A DNA stretch of 64,000 bases from Komagataeibacter saccharivorans. GTDB lineage: Bacteria; Pseudomonadota; Alphaproteobacteria; Acetobacterales; Acetobacteraceae. Below are positions 7,970 to 17,545 of the stretch, one piece after another (the first letter of the stretch is position 1; every line of letters begins with the position of its first letter). The position numbers and the translations under genes were made by a program. The stretch covers positions 1 to 64,000 of the forward strand of contig NZ_NKTY01000015.1 in assembly GCF_003207825.1 (NCBI RefSeq), given 5' to 3'. A model generated the notes under the pieces. It saw only the letters and a list, made by a program, of their open reading frames with translations. It was not told the origin of the DNA and searched no databases.

Positions 7970-9232
7970 CTAGCCCGACACGCGCTCGATATGCGCGCCG
8001 CACTGTGCGAGTTTGCGTTCCACGGCCTCGTAACCGCGGTCCAGATGATAGACACGGCTCAGGATCGTTTCGCCGTGGGCTGCAAGCCCCGCCAGAATCA
8101 GTGAAAACGACGCCCGCAGGTCGGTCGCCATGACCGGCGCGCCGGATAGTGCATGCACGCCGCGAATGATGGCGGAAGATCCATGGACATTGATGCGCGC
8201 GCCCATGCGGTTGAGTTCGGGTACATGCATGAAGCGGTTTTCGAAAATGGTCTCCGTCACCATTGACGCCCCTTCGGCGACCGACAGCAGCGCCATGAAC
8301 TGGGCCTGCATGTCGGTGGGGAAGCCGGGATAGGGTTCGGTCATGATATCGACGCCACGCAGCGCGCCGGTGCGCTGGACACGGATCGCACCGTCTTCCT
8401 GCGTCATTTCAACGCCCGCTTCCTCCAGCGCGCGCACGACCGCGCCCAGATGTTCGATCTGGCCGCCCACCAGCCGCAGTTCCCCGCCGGTAATCGCGGC
8501 AGCACAGGCATAGGTGCCGCATTCGATCCGGTCGGGCATGACCCGGTAGCGCGCGCCATGCAGCGCCTCCACCCCGTCAATGACCAGCTTGCCGCCACCG
8601 GCATCGGTGATGCGCGCCCCCATGGCGTTGAGGCAGCCCACCAGATCACCGATTTCGGGTTCACGCGCCGCGTTGACGATCTCGGTCCGGCCTTTGGCCA
8701 GACAGGCGGCCATAAGCAGGTTTTCTGTCGCTCCGACCGAGGCGAAAGGCAGGATGACCCGCTCCCCCTTCAGCCCGTGGGGCGCTTCGGCATGGATATA
8801 GCCGTTTTCAAGCGTGATCTTCGCCCCCAGCGTTTCCAGCGCCTTGAGGTGCAGGTCAACCGGGCGCGTGCCGATGGCGCAGCCGCCGGGCAGCGATACG
8901 CGCGCCACCCCGCAGCGTGCCAGAAGTGGCCCCAGCACCAGAATCGATGCCCGCATCTTGGATACGATGTCATAGGGCGCTTCGGTGTTGGTGATGGTCC
9001 CGCCAACGGACAGCGTGCCGCCGTCGCCGCTTACGTCTTCCACCGTCAGGCCGTGCTGTTCCAGCAGGCGACGCATGGTACGGATGTCGGCAATGCGGGG
9101 GACATTGTCCAGCACGAGCCGTTCGGACGTGAGCAGGCCGGCGACAAGCAGCTTCAGGGCCGAATTCTTGGCCCCGCCGATAATGATGTCGCCACGCAGC
9201 GGATGCCCGCCGTGAATGATGAAACGGTCCAT
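7970..9232 (-). CDS. murA: UDP-N-acetylglucosamine 1-carboxyvinyltransferase
   Basis: A 420-residue EPSP-synthase-fold enzyme that transfers enolpyruvate to UDP-GlcNAc, the first committed step of peptidoglycan synthesis. The substrate-binding GGAKNSALK is at residues 19-27, and the active-site cysteine C118 lies in [11 protein letters not shown], so fosfomycin sensitivity would be expected from this residue. Length and start are standard. It is on the same strand as dcd upstream (18-base gap) and hisG downstream (about 100 bases). Confidence 0.97.
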   Translation of the reverse strand: MDRFIIHGGHPLRGDIIIGGAKNSALKLLVAGLLTSERLVLDNVPRIADIRTMRRLLEQHGLTVEDVSGDGGTLSVGGTITNTEAPYDIVSKMRASILVLGPLLARCGVARVSLPGGCAIGTRPVDLHLKALETLGAKITLENGYIHAEAPHGLKGERVILPFASVGATENLLMAACLAKGRTEIVNAAREPEIGDLVGCLNAMGARITDAGGGKLVIDGVEALHGARYRVMPDRIECGTYACAAAITGGELRLVGGQIEHLGAVVRALEEAGVEMTQEDGAIRVQRTGALRGVDIMTEPYPGFPTDMQAQFMALLSVAEGASMVTETIFENRFMHVPELNRMGARINVHGSSAIIRGVHALSGAPVMATDLRASFSLILAGLAAHGETILSRVYHLDRGYEAVERKLAQCGAHIERVSG

Positions 9233-9250
9233 GCGGTGTGGTTCCTGCCC

Positions 9251-9805
9251 TTACATGCGTGGCGGGGCGACGCCAACCTGCCCCATGTACTTGCCCTTGC
9301 GGTCGGCGTAGCTGACCTCGCAGGGGGAAGCGCCCTGGAAGAACAGGAACTGGCAGATCCCCTCATTGGCATAGATGCGCGCGGGAAGTGGCGTTGTGTT
9401 GCTGATTTCAATCGTGACCTGGCCTTCCCATTCGGGTTCCAGCGGGGTCACGTTTACGATGATGCCGCACCGCGCATAGGTGGATTTGCCAAGGCAGACC
9501 ACCAGCGTGTCGCGCGGTATGCGGAAATATTCGACCGTGTGCGCCAGCACGAAGCTGTGGGGCGGAATGGTGCAGCAGTCCCCATGGCGGGTGACAAAGC
9601 TGGTGTCGCTGAAATTCTTGGGATCGACGACCGCGTTGTCCACGTCCGTAAATATCTTGAATTCATTGGCGACACGCGCGTCATACCCGTAGGAGGACAG
9701 ACCGAACGAGATGACCCCGCTACGGTTCTGCTTCTCCACGAAGGGTTCGATCATGCCATGGTCCGTGGCCATGCGGCGAATCCACGTATCAGGCATTATT
9801 GGCAT
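9251..9805 (-). CDS. dcd: dCTP deaminase
   Basis: A 184-residue trimeric dUTPase-fold enzyme converting dCTP to dUTP, which feeds thymidylate synthesis. The core [15 protein letters not shown] followed by [14 protein letters not shown] holds the catalytic glutamate and conserved loop. Start ATG 9805 has a good AAGGGA ribosome site. Length is slightly shorter than the roughly 190 residues of the E. coli enzyme. Located 18 bases upstream of murA on the same strand. Confidence 0.95.
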   Translation of the reverse strand: MPIMPDTWIRRMATDHGMIEPFVEKQNRSGVISFGLSSYGYDARVANEFKIFTDVDNAVVDPKNFSDTSFVTRHGDCCTIPPHSFVLAHTVEYFRIPRDTLVVCLGKSTYARCGIIVNVTPLEPEWEGQVTIEISNTTPLPARIYANEGICQFLFFQGASPCEVSYADRKGKYMGQVGVAPPRM

Positions 9806-9901
9806 GGTGTCCCTTCCTTCGGCATCTGGTGCGTGCGGACGGAACTGCCGCCAGCCGCTGCGCGACCACTAGCGAAGTGACCGCCCAACCGCAACTGGCA
9901 A

Positions 9902-10093
9902 TCACCTTTCATTGCAGGATATGTCGCGCCCGTCGCTTTTGTCCGTATCCGGGGCCGGGGTGCTGCGCGCACGGCTCTGCTGCTTGCGGCGGCGCAGGTT
10001 GGCGCGCAGGGCTTCGGCCTCGCGTTCAAGGCGTTCGCGGCGCGCGGCGGCGGCCCTGTCGGTCAGGGTGGGGGAATCGGTCCGTTCGGTCAT
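9902..10093 (-). CDS. Small highly charged protein of unknown function
   Basis: A 63-residue protein dominated by Arg, Glu and Ala; residues 12-40 form a predicted charged helix with LRANLRRRKQQ. Small proteins of this style are, to my recollection, common in Acetobacteraceae and relatives, but I know no function. It could bind nucleic acid through the basic stretch; that is inference from composition only. It lies between the Rieske oxygenase and dcd on the same strand. The ATG at 10093 is chosen over an upstream in-frame non-ATG start. Confidence 0.6.
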   Translation of the reverse strand: MTERTDSPTLTDRAAAARRERLEREAEALRANLRRRKQQSRARSTPAPDTDKSDGRDISCNER

Positions 10094-10151
10094 GGTCGCG
10101 TTTCGTCGGCACAAGGTGTTGCCCGCCCCGGTAGCCGGGGCGGGATGGGGG

Positions 10152-11276
10152 TCAGGCCGTGGTTTCGGCTTCAGGCTGCGTGGCTGCGGTCTGCTGCTTC
10201 ACGTCCTGCGGGCAGCCACAGCGGATCAGCAGTTCACGCAGCGCGCGCACGACGGGAAAGATTTCGACATTGCGGTCGTGGCCGACTTCGTCCCATGCCG
10301 CCTGTTCCATTTCCACAATTTCCTTGTCCTCAAGGAAGATGCGGTTGGTGAACCAGCCAAGGGCGGGCCAGATCACATCGATCAGCAGCGGCGTCTGCGG
10401 GCGCAGGACCGAAAGCAGGCCGAAGGAAAGGGTCTCGCGCTGGTCCTTGTCCTGCGGGACGTAGGCAACCCACAGGTCCATGATCAGGTCACCGTCCTTA
10501 TCGACGATGCGCAGGGTCTGGTACGGATATTCCGTACGGATGGTCACGACTTCCTCAATGGGCTGTTCCTTGCCCTGAAGGTCCTTGTGCTTGCCAAAGA
10601 TCAGCCGTTCGGCCAGGGGCTGCTGCCCCGCGCTGCGCATGAAGCTGTAGCGGGCTTCGATAAAGTCCTCGCCACGGTCCTGACCGAGGAAGCGGGCCTT
10701 GATCTGCCCCATCTGGCGGCGGTGCAGGAACTGATGGTTCATGTCCATCAGGTTTTCGTGCATGAAGGTGTAGTGGCAGTTCACGCGCGGGCTGAAATGC
10801 TTGGTCTTGTAGGCGGGGTTGTCCGTCTGGGCCAGTTTGGGGAAGGGGACGGTATCAGCCTTTTCCGGGTCACCGGGGAAAATGAAGATCAGGCCGCCCG
10901 CCTCGCGCACGGGGAAAGTACGCACGCCGTTGGGCAGCTTGCCCTTGCCCAGATAAGGTACGTCGATGCAGCGGCCCGAACGGCCGAATGCCCAGCCATG
11001 GTAGCAGCAGCGCACGGTCTGCCCCTTCACCAGCCCCTTGCTCAGCGGCACCTGCCGGTGGGGGCAGCGGTCATACAGCGCGAAGACGCCACCTTCCTCG
11101 GGCCGGACCAGGGCGATCGGCGTACCGGCATAGGATACGCCTACCGTCTTGCCCTTGGGTACATCGGATGACCACGCGACCGGATACCAGAAATCCGGAT
11201 TGGCATTGACCCGGCGCAGGTCGGGCTGCGGGGTCGCGGATGCGGTGTCAGCCATGGCGGGGGAAATCTGGTTCAT
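10152..11276 (-). CDS. Rieske [2Fe-2S] non-haem iron oxygenase
   Basis: A 374-residue ring-hydroxylating-type oxygenase alpha subunit. The Rieske cluster ligands are clear: C71 and H73 in CPHRQVPL, then C90 and H93 in CCYHGW. The mononuclear iron site fits D178, H181 and H185 in DMNHQFLHR. The architecture resembles single-component enzymes of the pheophorbide oxygenase, vanillate demethylase and sterol desaturase type, which draw electrons from a separate reductase; none is encoded nearby. The substrate cannot be read from the sequence. A 226-base leader separates it from the glycosyltransferase gene upstream. Confidence 0.88.
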   Translation of the reverse strand: MNQISPAMADTASATPQPDLRRVNANPDFWYPVAWSSDVPKGKTVGVSYAGTPIALVRPEEGGVFALYDRCPHRQVPLSKGLVKGQTVRCCYHGWAFGRSGRCIDVPYLGKGKLPNGVRTFPVREAGGLIFIFPGDPEKADTVPFPKLAQTDNPAYKTKHFSPRVNCHYTFMHENLMDMNHQFLHRRQMGQIKARFLGQDRGEDFIEARYSFMRSAGQQPLAERLIFGKHKDLQGKEQPIEEVVTIRTEYPYQTLRIVDKDGDLIMDLWVAYVPQDKDQRETLSFGLLSVLRPQTPLLIDVIWPALGWFTNRIFLEDKEIVEMEQAAWDEVGHDRNVEIFPVVRALRELLIRCGCPQDVKQQTAATQPEAETTA

Positions 11277-11502
11277 GTGGTGCAGTCCCGAAAGTGTTCA
11301 CGTTGGAATGGTGGCGGCGGGTCACGCCCGTATGCCACGGATATAGCTGCGCAATGGGTGAAGAATTTCGGCGATGTTGTCGACTGTAAACCATGCCTTG
11401 CATAAGGCCCATGCTTAATGCTGGACGCTCCGCGCTGCTTTCCGGGCCACCATGAGCCAGATCAAGGAAACCCTTTTCCAGCCATGGCATAATTGTCATG
11501 CG

Positions 11503-12738
11503 TCACAGGCTGGCCTGTGCGGGGTGCGGGCCCTGCCCATCTTCCTCCCCGGTGGTCAGGCCATGGTAGAAACTGTCCGCCAGATGCGTGTGCAGCAATT
11601 CATCATAGACCGTCAGCGTCGCGTACTGCATCGCCTGTGTCGAATAATGCGTGACCACATTTTCGCGCGCATGCCATGCCAGATTTGCCCGCTCCTCCGT
11701 TGAGAGGGTCATGACGCGGTGGATGCATCCGGCCAGCGCCTCCACGTCACCGGGGGGGAAGATGAAGCCGGTTACCCCATCCTCCACCGTTTCCAGTGCC
11801 GCGCCGTGTCCCGCAACGATGACGGGGCAGCCCATGGCCTGTGCTTCCACCACCACGCGGCCGAACGGCTCGGGCCGCAGGGAAGGGACGATAACCATGT
11901 CCGCCAGCATCATGGCGGCGGGCATGTCGGAACAGTGACCGGCAAAGCGCAGATGCCCGTCAATGCCGCGCTGCCGGGCGAGGTTTACAAGCTCCGTTCC
12001 CTGCTTCTCGTTCGCTTCACCCACGAAAACGCATACCCATTCCCCGATGGATGGTTCCGTGCGTTGCAGCCGCGCCAGCGCTTCGAGCAGCAGGGTATGG
12101 CCTTTCCATGCCGTAACCCGCGCAGGCAGCATGATCACGGTGGCTCCATCGGGGATGTTCCATTGTTCGATCAGGGGCTGCACGCGGTTGCCCCGCACGC
12201 CGTGGGGGTCGAAGCGCACCATGTCCGCGCCGCGTGGGATCAGGCGCAGGCGGTCGCTGCCAACCCCGTATTCATCATGCAGGCGGTTCGCGATGTAACG
12301 GCTTATGGCAATGACACGCGTGCCGGAGGCCAGTACGCTGTTATACCGCTTCTTGCCCGGCAGATTGGCGGCATGCACGCCATGCCATGTGGTAACGAAA
12401 GGGACATCAAGCCGCCGACATGCCAGATAGGACGCCCATGCAGGCGCGCGCGAACGGGCATGGACCAGTCTTACGCCGTAATGCTGTATGACATGGCGCA
12501 GCCTGCGGGCGTTGCGCATGATGGCAAGCGGGTTTTTGGCGCCAAGTTCCATTTCAATGGGGATGGCGCCGATATATTTCAGGCGCGGTACAAGACGCCC
12601 ACCGGCACTGGCGACGAGGGCCGTGCCCCCGGCCTGCACGATGGCCTGCGCCATTTCCAGCGTGCCCTGTTCAATGCCGCCGGATTCGAGTGCTGGCAGG
12701 GCCTGCAGGATAACGGGGCGGTCGGTAACGGTTTGCAT
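11503..12738 (-). CDS. Family 4 (GT-B) glycosyltransferase
   Basis: A 411-residue GT-B fold glycosyltransferase, group 1. The N-terminal acceptor domain begins with a glycine-rich ALESGGIEQGT loop; the C-terminal nucleotide-sugar domain holds EPFGRVVVEAQAMGCPVIVA, the Ex7E motif of retaining GT4 enzymes. ATG 12738 is preferred over one six codons upstream because GGAG lies four bases before it. Divergent from the TPR and GT9 genes, it likely belongs to a lipopolysaccharide or exopolysaccharide assembly group. Donor and acceptor are unknown. Confidence 0.9.
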   Translation of the reverse strand: MQTVTDRPVILQALPALESGGIEQGTLEMAQAIVQAGGTALVASAGGRLVPRLKYIGAIPIEMELGAKNPLAIMRNARRLRHVIQHYGVRLVHARSRAPAWASYLACRRLDVPFVTTWHGVHAANLPGKKRYNSVLASGTRVIAISRYIANRLHDEYGVGSDRLRLIPRGADMVRFDPHGVRGNRVQPLIEQWNIPDGATVIMLPARVTAWKGHTLLLEALARLQRTEPSIGEWVCVFVGEANEKQGTELVNLARQRGIDGHLRFAGHCSDMPAAMMLADMVIVPSLRPEPFGRVVVEAQAMGCPVIVAGHGAALETVEDGVTGFIFPPGDVEALAGCIHRVMTLSTEERANLAWHARENVVTHYSTQAMQYATLTVYDELLHTHLADSFYHGLTTGEEDGQGPHPAQASL

Positions 12739-12840
12739 CACACTCCACCCTATCATGAACGTAACGGAACTGCACGGTCTGCTGGCGAATGGGGGTTTTG
12801 TCCTTGACCTTCATGCCCTGCGGTCCGACGAATGGGGGTA

Positions 12841-13815
12841 ATGAGACTTTCTGCCTGCCTGCCTGTTCCCCGTTTCGCCATGCAGGGATTGCGCCCTGTC
12901 GGGCGCGCTGTTTTCCATGCCCGGCTTCCCCTGCGGCCCGACCGTCGCCCTGGGGTAGTGTGGGTGGCGGCCATGGCCGTGGCGGGGATATGTATGCTGC
13001 TGGCTGTCGTGATCTGCGGGCGCGCATGGGCGCAGGCGGCTCCAGCCGCCCCCGCACCGTCCGAACCCGTGGCTGCATCAACGGGTGGGGAGTGGAGCTT
13101 CCGGCGCTGTACCGCCACCCTGTCCGATGACCCCGATGGCGCACGCGATTATGCGGAGGACTGGCAGAGCCATGGTGGCGGGCTGGAGGCTGAACAGTGT
13201 GATGCCATGGCGCAGATGGAACTGGGCGACGTGGCGACCGCCGCGACAATGCTGGACCATCTGGCCCATGTAACCGACTGGTCATCCCCCCGGCAGGCCG
13301 GAACGCAGGCTTCGGCGGATACAGCTCTCGCCCTGTCGCGCCGCGCGGGTCTGGCTGAACAGGCGGCGCGGGCATGGCAGGCGGATGACAGTCCCCGTCA
13401 GGCACTGGACAGCGCCGCCTATGGCCTGACGCTCAGGCCCGATGATGCGGCGCTGAAACTGGTTTATGCGCGCGTTGCGGTGGAACTGGGCCAGCCCGCG
13501 CGGGCGGTCGAGACGCTTACGCCGCTGCCGGGCAGTCAGATGGAACGTGATGAGGCATTGGTGGCGCGCGCCGCCGCATGGCGCCAGATGGGGCGCATCG
13601 ATAAGGGTATGGCCGATATCAATGCAGCGCTGAAGGATATGCCCGATAATGGCGCGGCCCTGCTTGAACGCGGTATCCTGTATCAGCGGCAGGGACTGAT
13701 GGAAGCCGCCCGCGCCGACTGGCAGGACGTGGTTGCGGTGGCCCCGGATTCGGATGAGGCCGATCTGGCGCGTCAGGACCTGTCCCTGCTGGAAACAGAC
13801 CCCGAGGCCCCCTGA
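12841..13815 (+). CDS. Membrane-anchored or exported TPR-repeat protein
   Basis: A 324-residue protein with a long basic N-terminus, a hydrophobic segment around residues 38-60 ending in RAWAQA (signal peptidase-like), an Ala/Pro linker and then helical repeats with TPR character (for example residues 150-310, with pairs such as ALLERGILYQRQGLMEAARADW). TPR arrays bind partner proteins. The GT9 gene starts five bases after its stop, so the two are co-transcribed, and the role is probably in envelope polysaccharide assembly. An ATG three codons upstream is possible. Confidence 0.75.
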   Translation: MRLSACLPVPRFAMQGLRPVGRAVFHARLPLRPDRRPGVVWVAAMAVAGICMLLAVVICGRAWAQAAPAAPAPSEPVAASTGGEWSFRRCTATLSDDPDGARDYAEDWQSHGGGLEAEQCDAMAQMELGDVATAATMLDHLAHVTDWSSPRQAGTQASADTALALSRRAGLAEQAARAWQADDSPRQALDSAAYGLTLRPDDAALKLVYARVAVELGQPARAVETLTPLPGSQMERDEALVARAAAWRQMGRIDKGMADINAALKDMPDNGAALLERGILYQRQGLMEAARADWQDVVAVAPDSDEADLARQDLSLLETDPEAP

Positions 13816-13819
13816 TCCC

Positions 13820-14722
13820 ATGGCCCGCATTCTGGTGATCCGGCTGGGTGCGCTGGGCGATTTTGTCCAGTCCTTCGCACCTTTCGCCGCCATTCGCGCC
13901 CATCATGCGCATGACCGGGTTGATCTGCTGACCCAGCCCGCCTTTGCCGGACTGGGGCAGCACGCGCCATGGTTCGACCATGTGCTGACGGACAGCCGTC
14001 CGCCTTGGCATGACCTGCGCGCGGTCATGGCCCTGCGGCGGATGCTGCGTTCCTATGATTTCATCTACGATCTGCAGACATCGGGACGCAGCACGCGCTA
14101 TTTCCGCCTGTCGGGCATGAAGGCGTGGTCGGGAATCGGGCGGGGCGCAGTGGCGGTGCATGACAGCCCGCAACGTCGCTTCATGCATACCCGTACCCGT
14201 CAGCGTGACCAGTTGCGTCATGCGGGACTCGACAGCCTGCCGGTGCCCGACCTGTCATGGCTGGCGCGGGGTGGTCCTGTTCTGCCGGGGCCGTACGCCG
14301 TGCTGGTGCCGGGGGCCGCCGCCCATCGTCCCGCCAAGCGCTGGCCGGTGGAGCGGTATGCGGCCCTTGCCACACATTTGCACGCGAAAGGGCTGCTGCC
14401 CGTTGTTGTCGGCAGTAAGGCGGAAACGCCGCTTGCCACCATTATCCGCCGCGCATGCCCCACGGTGCTGGACCTGACGGGCCGGACCAGCCTGCTGGAA
14501 CTGGGTGGAGTGCTTGCGCGCGCGGCCTGTGCCGTGGGCAATGATACCGGGCCGATGCACATGGCCGCAGCGCTGGGCGTGCCCGCCACCGTGCTGTTTT
14601 CGGCAGACAGCAACCCGGCGCTGACCGCCCCGGTGGGGCAGTATCCGGGGCAGGTAAAGGTGATTTATGTGCGCGATCTGGCCACTGTGCGCGTGGACAG
14701 GGTTGCGGCGACGCTCGCCTGA
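13820..14722 (+). CDS. Family 9 glycosyltransferase (heptosyltransferase-like)
   Basis: A 300-residue ADP-heptose:LPS heptosyltransferase family protein. The N-terminus reads ILVIRLGALGDFVQS, the family hallmark, and the C-terminal donor site GNDTGPMHMAAALG is intact. The start at 13820 removes an upstream extension overlapping the TPR gene. It probably adds a core sugar to lipopolysaccharide or lipid A at the inner membrane. It follows the TPR gene by five bases and precedes thrS by 42 bases. Confidence 0.9.
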   Translation: MARILVIRLGALGDFVQSFAPFAAIRAHHAHDRVDLLTQPAFAGLGQHAPWFDHVLTDSRPPWHDLRAVMALRRMLRSYDFIYDLQTSGRSTRYFRLSGMKAWSGIGRGAVAVHDSPQRRFMHTRTRQRDQLRHAGLDSLPVPDLSWLARGGPVLPGPYAVLVPGAAAHRPAKRWPVERYAALATHLHAKGLLPVVVGSKAETPLATIIRRACPTVLDLTGRTSLLELGGVLARAACAVGNDTGPMHMAAALGVPATVLFSADSNPALTAPVGQYPGQVKVIYVRDLATVRVDRVAATLA

Positions 14723-14764
14723 CGCCATTACAGCGGAATATCTTCATACCGGAGCAATGAAACC

Positions 14765-16699
14765 ATGCCTGCCATAACCCTGCCTGACGGATCCGTTCGC
14801 CGCTTTGACGGGGCAGTGACGGGCACTACCGTGGCGCAGTCCATTGGTGCGGGCCTTGCGCGCGCCGCCCTTGCCATGGAAGTGGACGGTAAGCTCATGG
14901 ATATCGGCCGCGCGGTCGATCATGACGCCCATGTCCGTTTCATCACCCGCAAGGACCCCGAAGCGCTGGAAATGATCCGCCACGACGCCGCCCATGTGCT
15001 GGCCGAGGCGGTGCAGTCGCTGTTTCCCGGCACGCAGGTCACGATCGGCCCGTCCATCGAAAACGGCTTCTATTACGATTTCTACCGCAACGAACCCTTC
15101 ACGCCGGAAGATTTCGCCGCGATTGAAAAGCGCATGGGCGAAATCGTGGCCGCGAACGAACCCTTCGTGCGCGAAGCATGGCCGCGTGATCAGGCCATCG
15201 AATTTTTTGAGGCCAAAGGCGAGCGCTTCAAGGCCGAGCTGATCCGCGACCTGCCCGAAGACGAGGAAATTTCCATCTACCGTCAGGGCGAATGGCTGGA
15301 CCTGTGCCGTGGGCCGCATCTGCGTGGCACGGCTGACGTGGGGAATGCTTTCAAGCTGATGAAGGTGGCGGGCGCCTACTGGCGCGGCGATCATCGCAAT
15401 CCCATGCTGACGCGCATTTACGGCACGGCATGGCGTGACCGTAAGGAACTCGAAGCTCACCTGCATCAGCTTGAGGAAGCCGAACGGCGCGATCATCGCC
15501 GCATTGGCCGGGAAATGGACCTGTTCCACATTCAGGAAGAAGCCGTGGGCCAGATCTTCTGGCATCCCAAGGGCTGGCGGCTGTATTCGGTGCTGCAGGA
15601 CTATATGCGCCGCGCCCAGAACGGCAACGGCTATCAGGAAGTGCGCACCCCGCAACTGGTTGACCGTGGGCTGTGGGAAGCATCCGGCCACTGGGACAAA
15701 TACCGCGAGCACATGTTCATCGCCACGGTCGAGGACGAGGACAAGACCCTCGCACTGAAGCCGATGAACTGCCCATGCCATGTGCAGATCTTCCGCCATG
15801 GGCTGCGTTCGTATCGCGAACTGCCGCTGCGTATGGCGGAGTTTGGCGCCTGCCACCGTTACGAACCGTCGGGCGCGCTGCATGGCATCATGCGTGTACG
15901 TGGCTTTACGCAGGATGACGCGCACATCTTCTGCACGGAAGACCAGATTGCGGATGAGACCGCCCGTTTCGTGCGGATGCTGTCCGATGTGTATCAGGAT
16001 CTGGGCTTCGAGCATTTCCGCGTGAAGTTTGCCGACCGTCCCGAACAGCGCGCCGGTGATGACGCGACATGGGACCGCGCCGAAAACGCGCTGAAGGTTG
16101 CCTGTGACATGGCGGGCGTTGCCTATGAACATAATCCGGGCGAGGGTGCCTTCTATGGCCCGAAACTGGAATTCGTGCTGCGCGACGCCATCGGCCGTGA
16201 CTGGCAGTGTGGCACATTGCAGGTGGATTACGTTCTGCCCGAACGGCTCGATGCCTCCTATGTCGGTGAGGACAGCGCCCGCCACCGGCCCGTCATGCTG
16301 CATCGGGCCATCCTTGGTTCCTTCGAACGGTTCCTTGGCATCCTGATCGAACAGCATGCCGGTCGCTTCCCGCTGTGGCTGGCTCCGGTGCAGGTGGTCG
16401 TGGCCTCGATCGTGACCGATGCGGCGGAATACGCGCAGCATGTAACCGATACCCTGCGCGCGGCGGGGCTGGTTGTTGAAGCCGACCTGCGGAACGAGAA
16501 GATCAACGCCAAGGTCCGCGAGCACAGCCTTGCCCGCGTGCCGGTCATCCTGGTGGTCGGGCGCAAGGAAGCGGAAGAAAACACCGTCGCCATGCGCCGC
16601 CTTGGCGGCAAGGCGCAGGACGTGCTGCCGCTGGATGAAGCGGTGTCCGCCCTTGCATATGAGGCCCTGCCACCCGATATCCGGCGTGCGCGCGGCTGA
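14765..16699 (+). CDS. thrS: Threonyl-tRNA synthetase
   Basis: A 644-residue class II synthetase. It has an N-terminal TGS domain (residues 1-60), the second editing domain with [11 protein letters not shown] near 77, the catalytic core with [10 protein letters not shown] (zinc Cys336) and the class II motif 3 region [13 protein letters not shown], then an anticodon domain. Length matches E. coli ThrRS (642). It is followed after 185 bases by infC, the classical thrS-infC order. A GGAG lies ten bases before the ATG. Confidence 0.98.
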   Translation: MPAITLPDGSVRRFDGAVTGTTVAQSIGAGLARAALAMEVDGKLMDIGRAVDHDAHVRFITRKDPEALEMIRHDAAHVLAEAVQSLFPGTQVTIGPSIENGFYYDFYRNEPFTPEDFAAIEKRMGEIVAANEPFVREAWPRDQAIEFFEAKGERFKAELIRDLPEDEEISIYRQGEWLDLCRGPHLRGTADVGNAFKLMKVAGAYWRGDHRNPMLTRIYGTAWRDRKELEAHLHQLEEAERRDHRRIGREMDLFHIQEEAVGQIFWHPKGWRLYSVLQDYMRRAQNGNGYQEVRTPQLVDRGLWEASGHWDKYREHMFIATVEDEDKTLALKPMNCPCHVQIFRHGLRSYRELPLRMAEFGACHRYEPSGALHGIMRVRGFTQDDAHIFCTEDQIADETARFVRMLSDVYQDLGFEHFRVKFADRPEQRAGDDATWDRAENALKVACDMAGVAYEHNPGEGAFYGPKLEFVLRDAIGRDWQCGTLQVDYVLPERLDASYVGEDSARHRPVMLHRAILGSFERFLGILIEQHAGRFPLWLAPVQVVVASIVTDAAEYAQHVTDTLRAAGLVVEADLRNEKINAKVREHSLARVPVILVVGRKEAEENTVAMRRLGGKAQDVLPLDEAVSALAYEALPPDIRRARG

Positions 16700-16897
16700 A
16701 AGCGCATTCCCGTGCCGTGACTGCATGGCTGTTTTCACGGCTGCCGGGCAAGACAGTACTTGATCTGGGGCGCATCTTTGCGTCACATATCTTCCATAAT
16801 GCAAGGTCATTCCCTGCCCGCGCGTTTTCGGTGGCTCCGGCCCCCGGCGCGTAGGCATGCGGGATGGCCCTGCCTGCCGTTTGAATGAAACAGTTAC

Positions 16898-16902
16898 AGG
16901 AG
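16898..16902 (+). promoter_or_regulatory. Shine-Dalgarno sequence that sets the infC start at AUA
   Basis: AGGAG at 16898-16902 is the only strong ribosome site near the infC start. Six bases separate it from the AUA codon at 16909. The in-frame ATG at 16885 lies upstream of it and has no ribosome site, and the next ATG (16924) is 21 bases downstream of it with none of its own. Confidence 0.75.
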
Positions 16903-16908
16903 CTGACC

Positions 16909-17445
16909 ATAGCCAGACCCCCCATGCCCACTCCGCCGAACCGAGAGGGCCCCCGTGTCAATGAAGAGATCCGCGTACCGCAGGTGCGTCTGATCGACGA
17001 AGAGGGCGAGATGCTTGGCATCATGTCCACGCGTGATGCACTGGCACGCGCTTATTCTGTCGGGCTCGACCTGCTCGAAATCAGCCCGAACGCCGAACCG
17101 CCCGTGGCCAAGGTCCTTGACTACGGCAAGTTCAAGTACGAGCAGCAGAAGAAGCGTAACGAAGCGCGCAAGAAGCAAAAAGTCATTGAAATCAAGGAAG
17201 TCAAGGTTCGTCCGAACATTGATGAAAATGATTATCAGGTCAAAATGCGCGCGATGAAGACCTTTATCGGCGAAGGGGACAAGGTGAAGGTGACCCTTCG
17301 TTTCCGTGGCCGTGAAATGGCGCATCAGGATCTGGGTGTGAAGGTTCTCGAACGCATTCGGGCCGAGATGGACGAACTGGCCAAGGTTGAGCATATGCCC
17401 AAGCTTGAAAACCGCCAGATGATCATGGTGCTGGCCCCGCGCTGA
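16909..17445 (+). CDS. infC: Translation initiation factor IF-3, probable AUA start
   Basis: A 178-residue IF-3 with the N-terminal [17 protein letters not shown], a lysine-rich linker and the C-terminal domain [14 protein letters not shown] through [11 protein letters not shown]-3 prevents subunit joining and rejects wrong start codons. The best start is AUA at 16909, encoding (f)M-ARPPMP: the sole strong ribosome site, AGGAG, is six bases upstream. The in-frame ATG at 16885 precedes that site, and ATG 16924 is too far from it. E. coli infC uses AUU for autoregulation, so a rare start here fits the same logic. A strong terminator follows directly, so rpmI and rplT are not downstream as in many bacteria. 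Confidence 0.94.
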   Translation: MARPPMPTPPNREGPRVNEEIRVPQVRLIDEEGEMLGIMSTRDALARAYSVGLDLLEISPNAEPPVAKVLDYGKFKYEQQKKRNEARKKQKVIEIKEVKVRPNIDENDYQVKMRAMKTFIGEGDKVKVTLRFRGREMAHQDLGVKVLERIRAEMDELAKVEHMPKLENRQMIMVLAPR

Positions 17446-17475
17446 AGCGCCCGGTTTTCGGTCCATGAAATGAAT

Positions 17476-17509
17476 AAAGGCCCGTGAGAGATACTCTCCG
17501 GGCCTTTTT
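17476..17509 (+). terminator. Intrinsic terminator of infC
   Basis: GGCCCG (17479-17484) pairs with CGGGCC, extended inward by GAGAG/CTCTC and outward by AAA/TTT, and ends in TTTTT. It lies 30 bases after the infC stop, between convergent genes. The opposite strand has a weaker T-tail, so the main direction is plus. Confidence 0.88.
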
Positions 17510-17545
17510 CATATCCATCCCCGGCATGGGGATCTGGGTATTGCC

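Noticed and set aside
8450-9880. 476-codon plus-strand open frame across murA and dcd
   Set aside because: Antisense to two well-supported genes; composition is the complement of their codons and no family is recognisable.
14744-16858. 704-codon open frame on the minus strand opposite thrS
   Set aside because: It lies fully antisense to a certain gene, has no similarity to known proteins, and such long frames arise from third-position GC bias.
16885-16908. ATG at 16885 as the infC start
   Set aside because: It has no ribosome site, and the added codons are the Shine-Dalgarno region itself.
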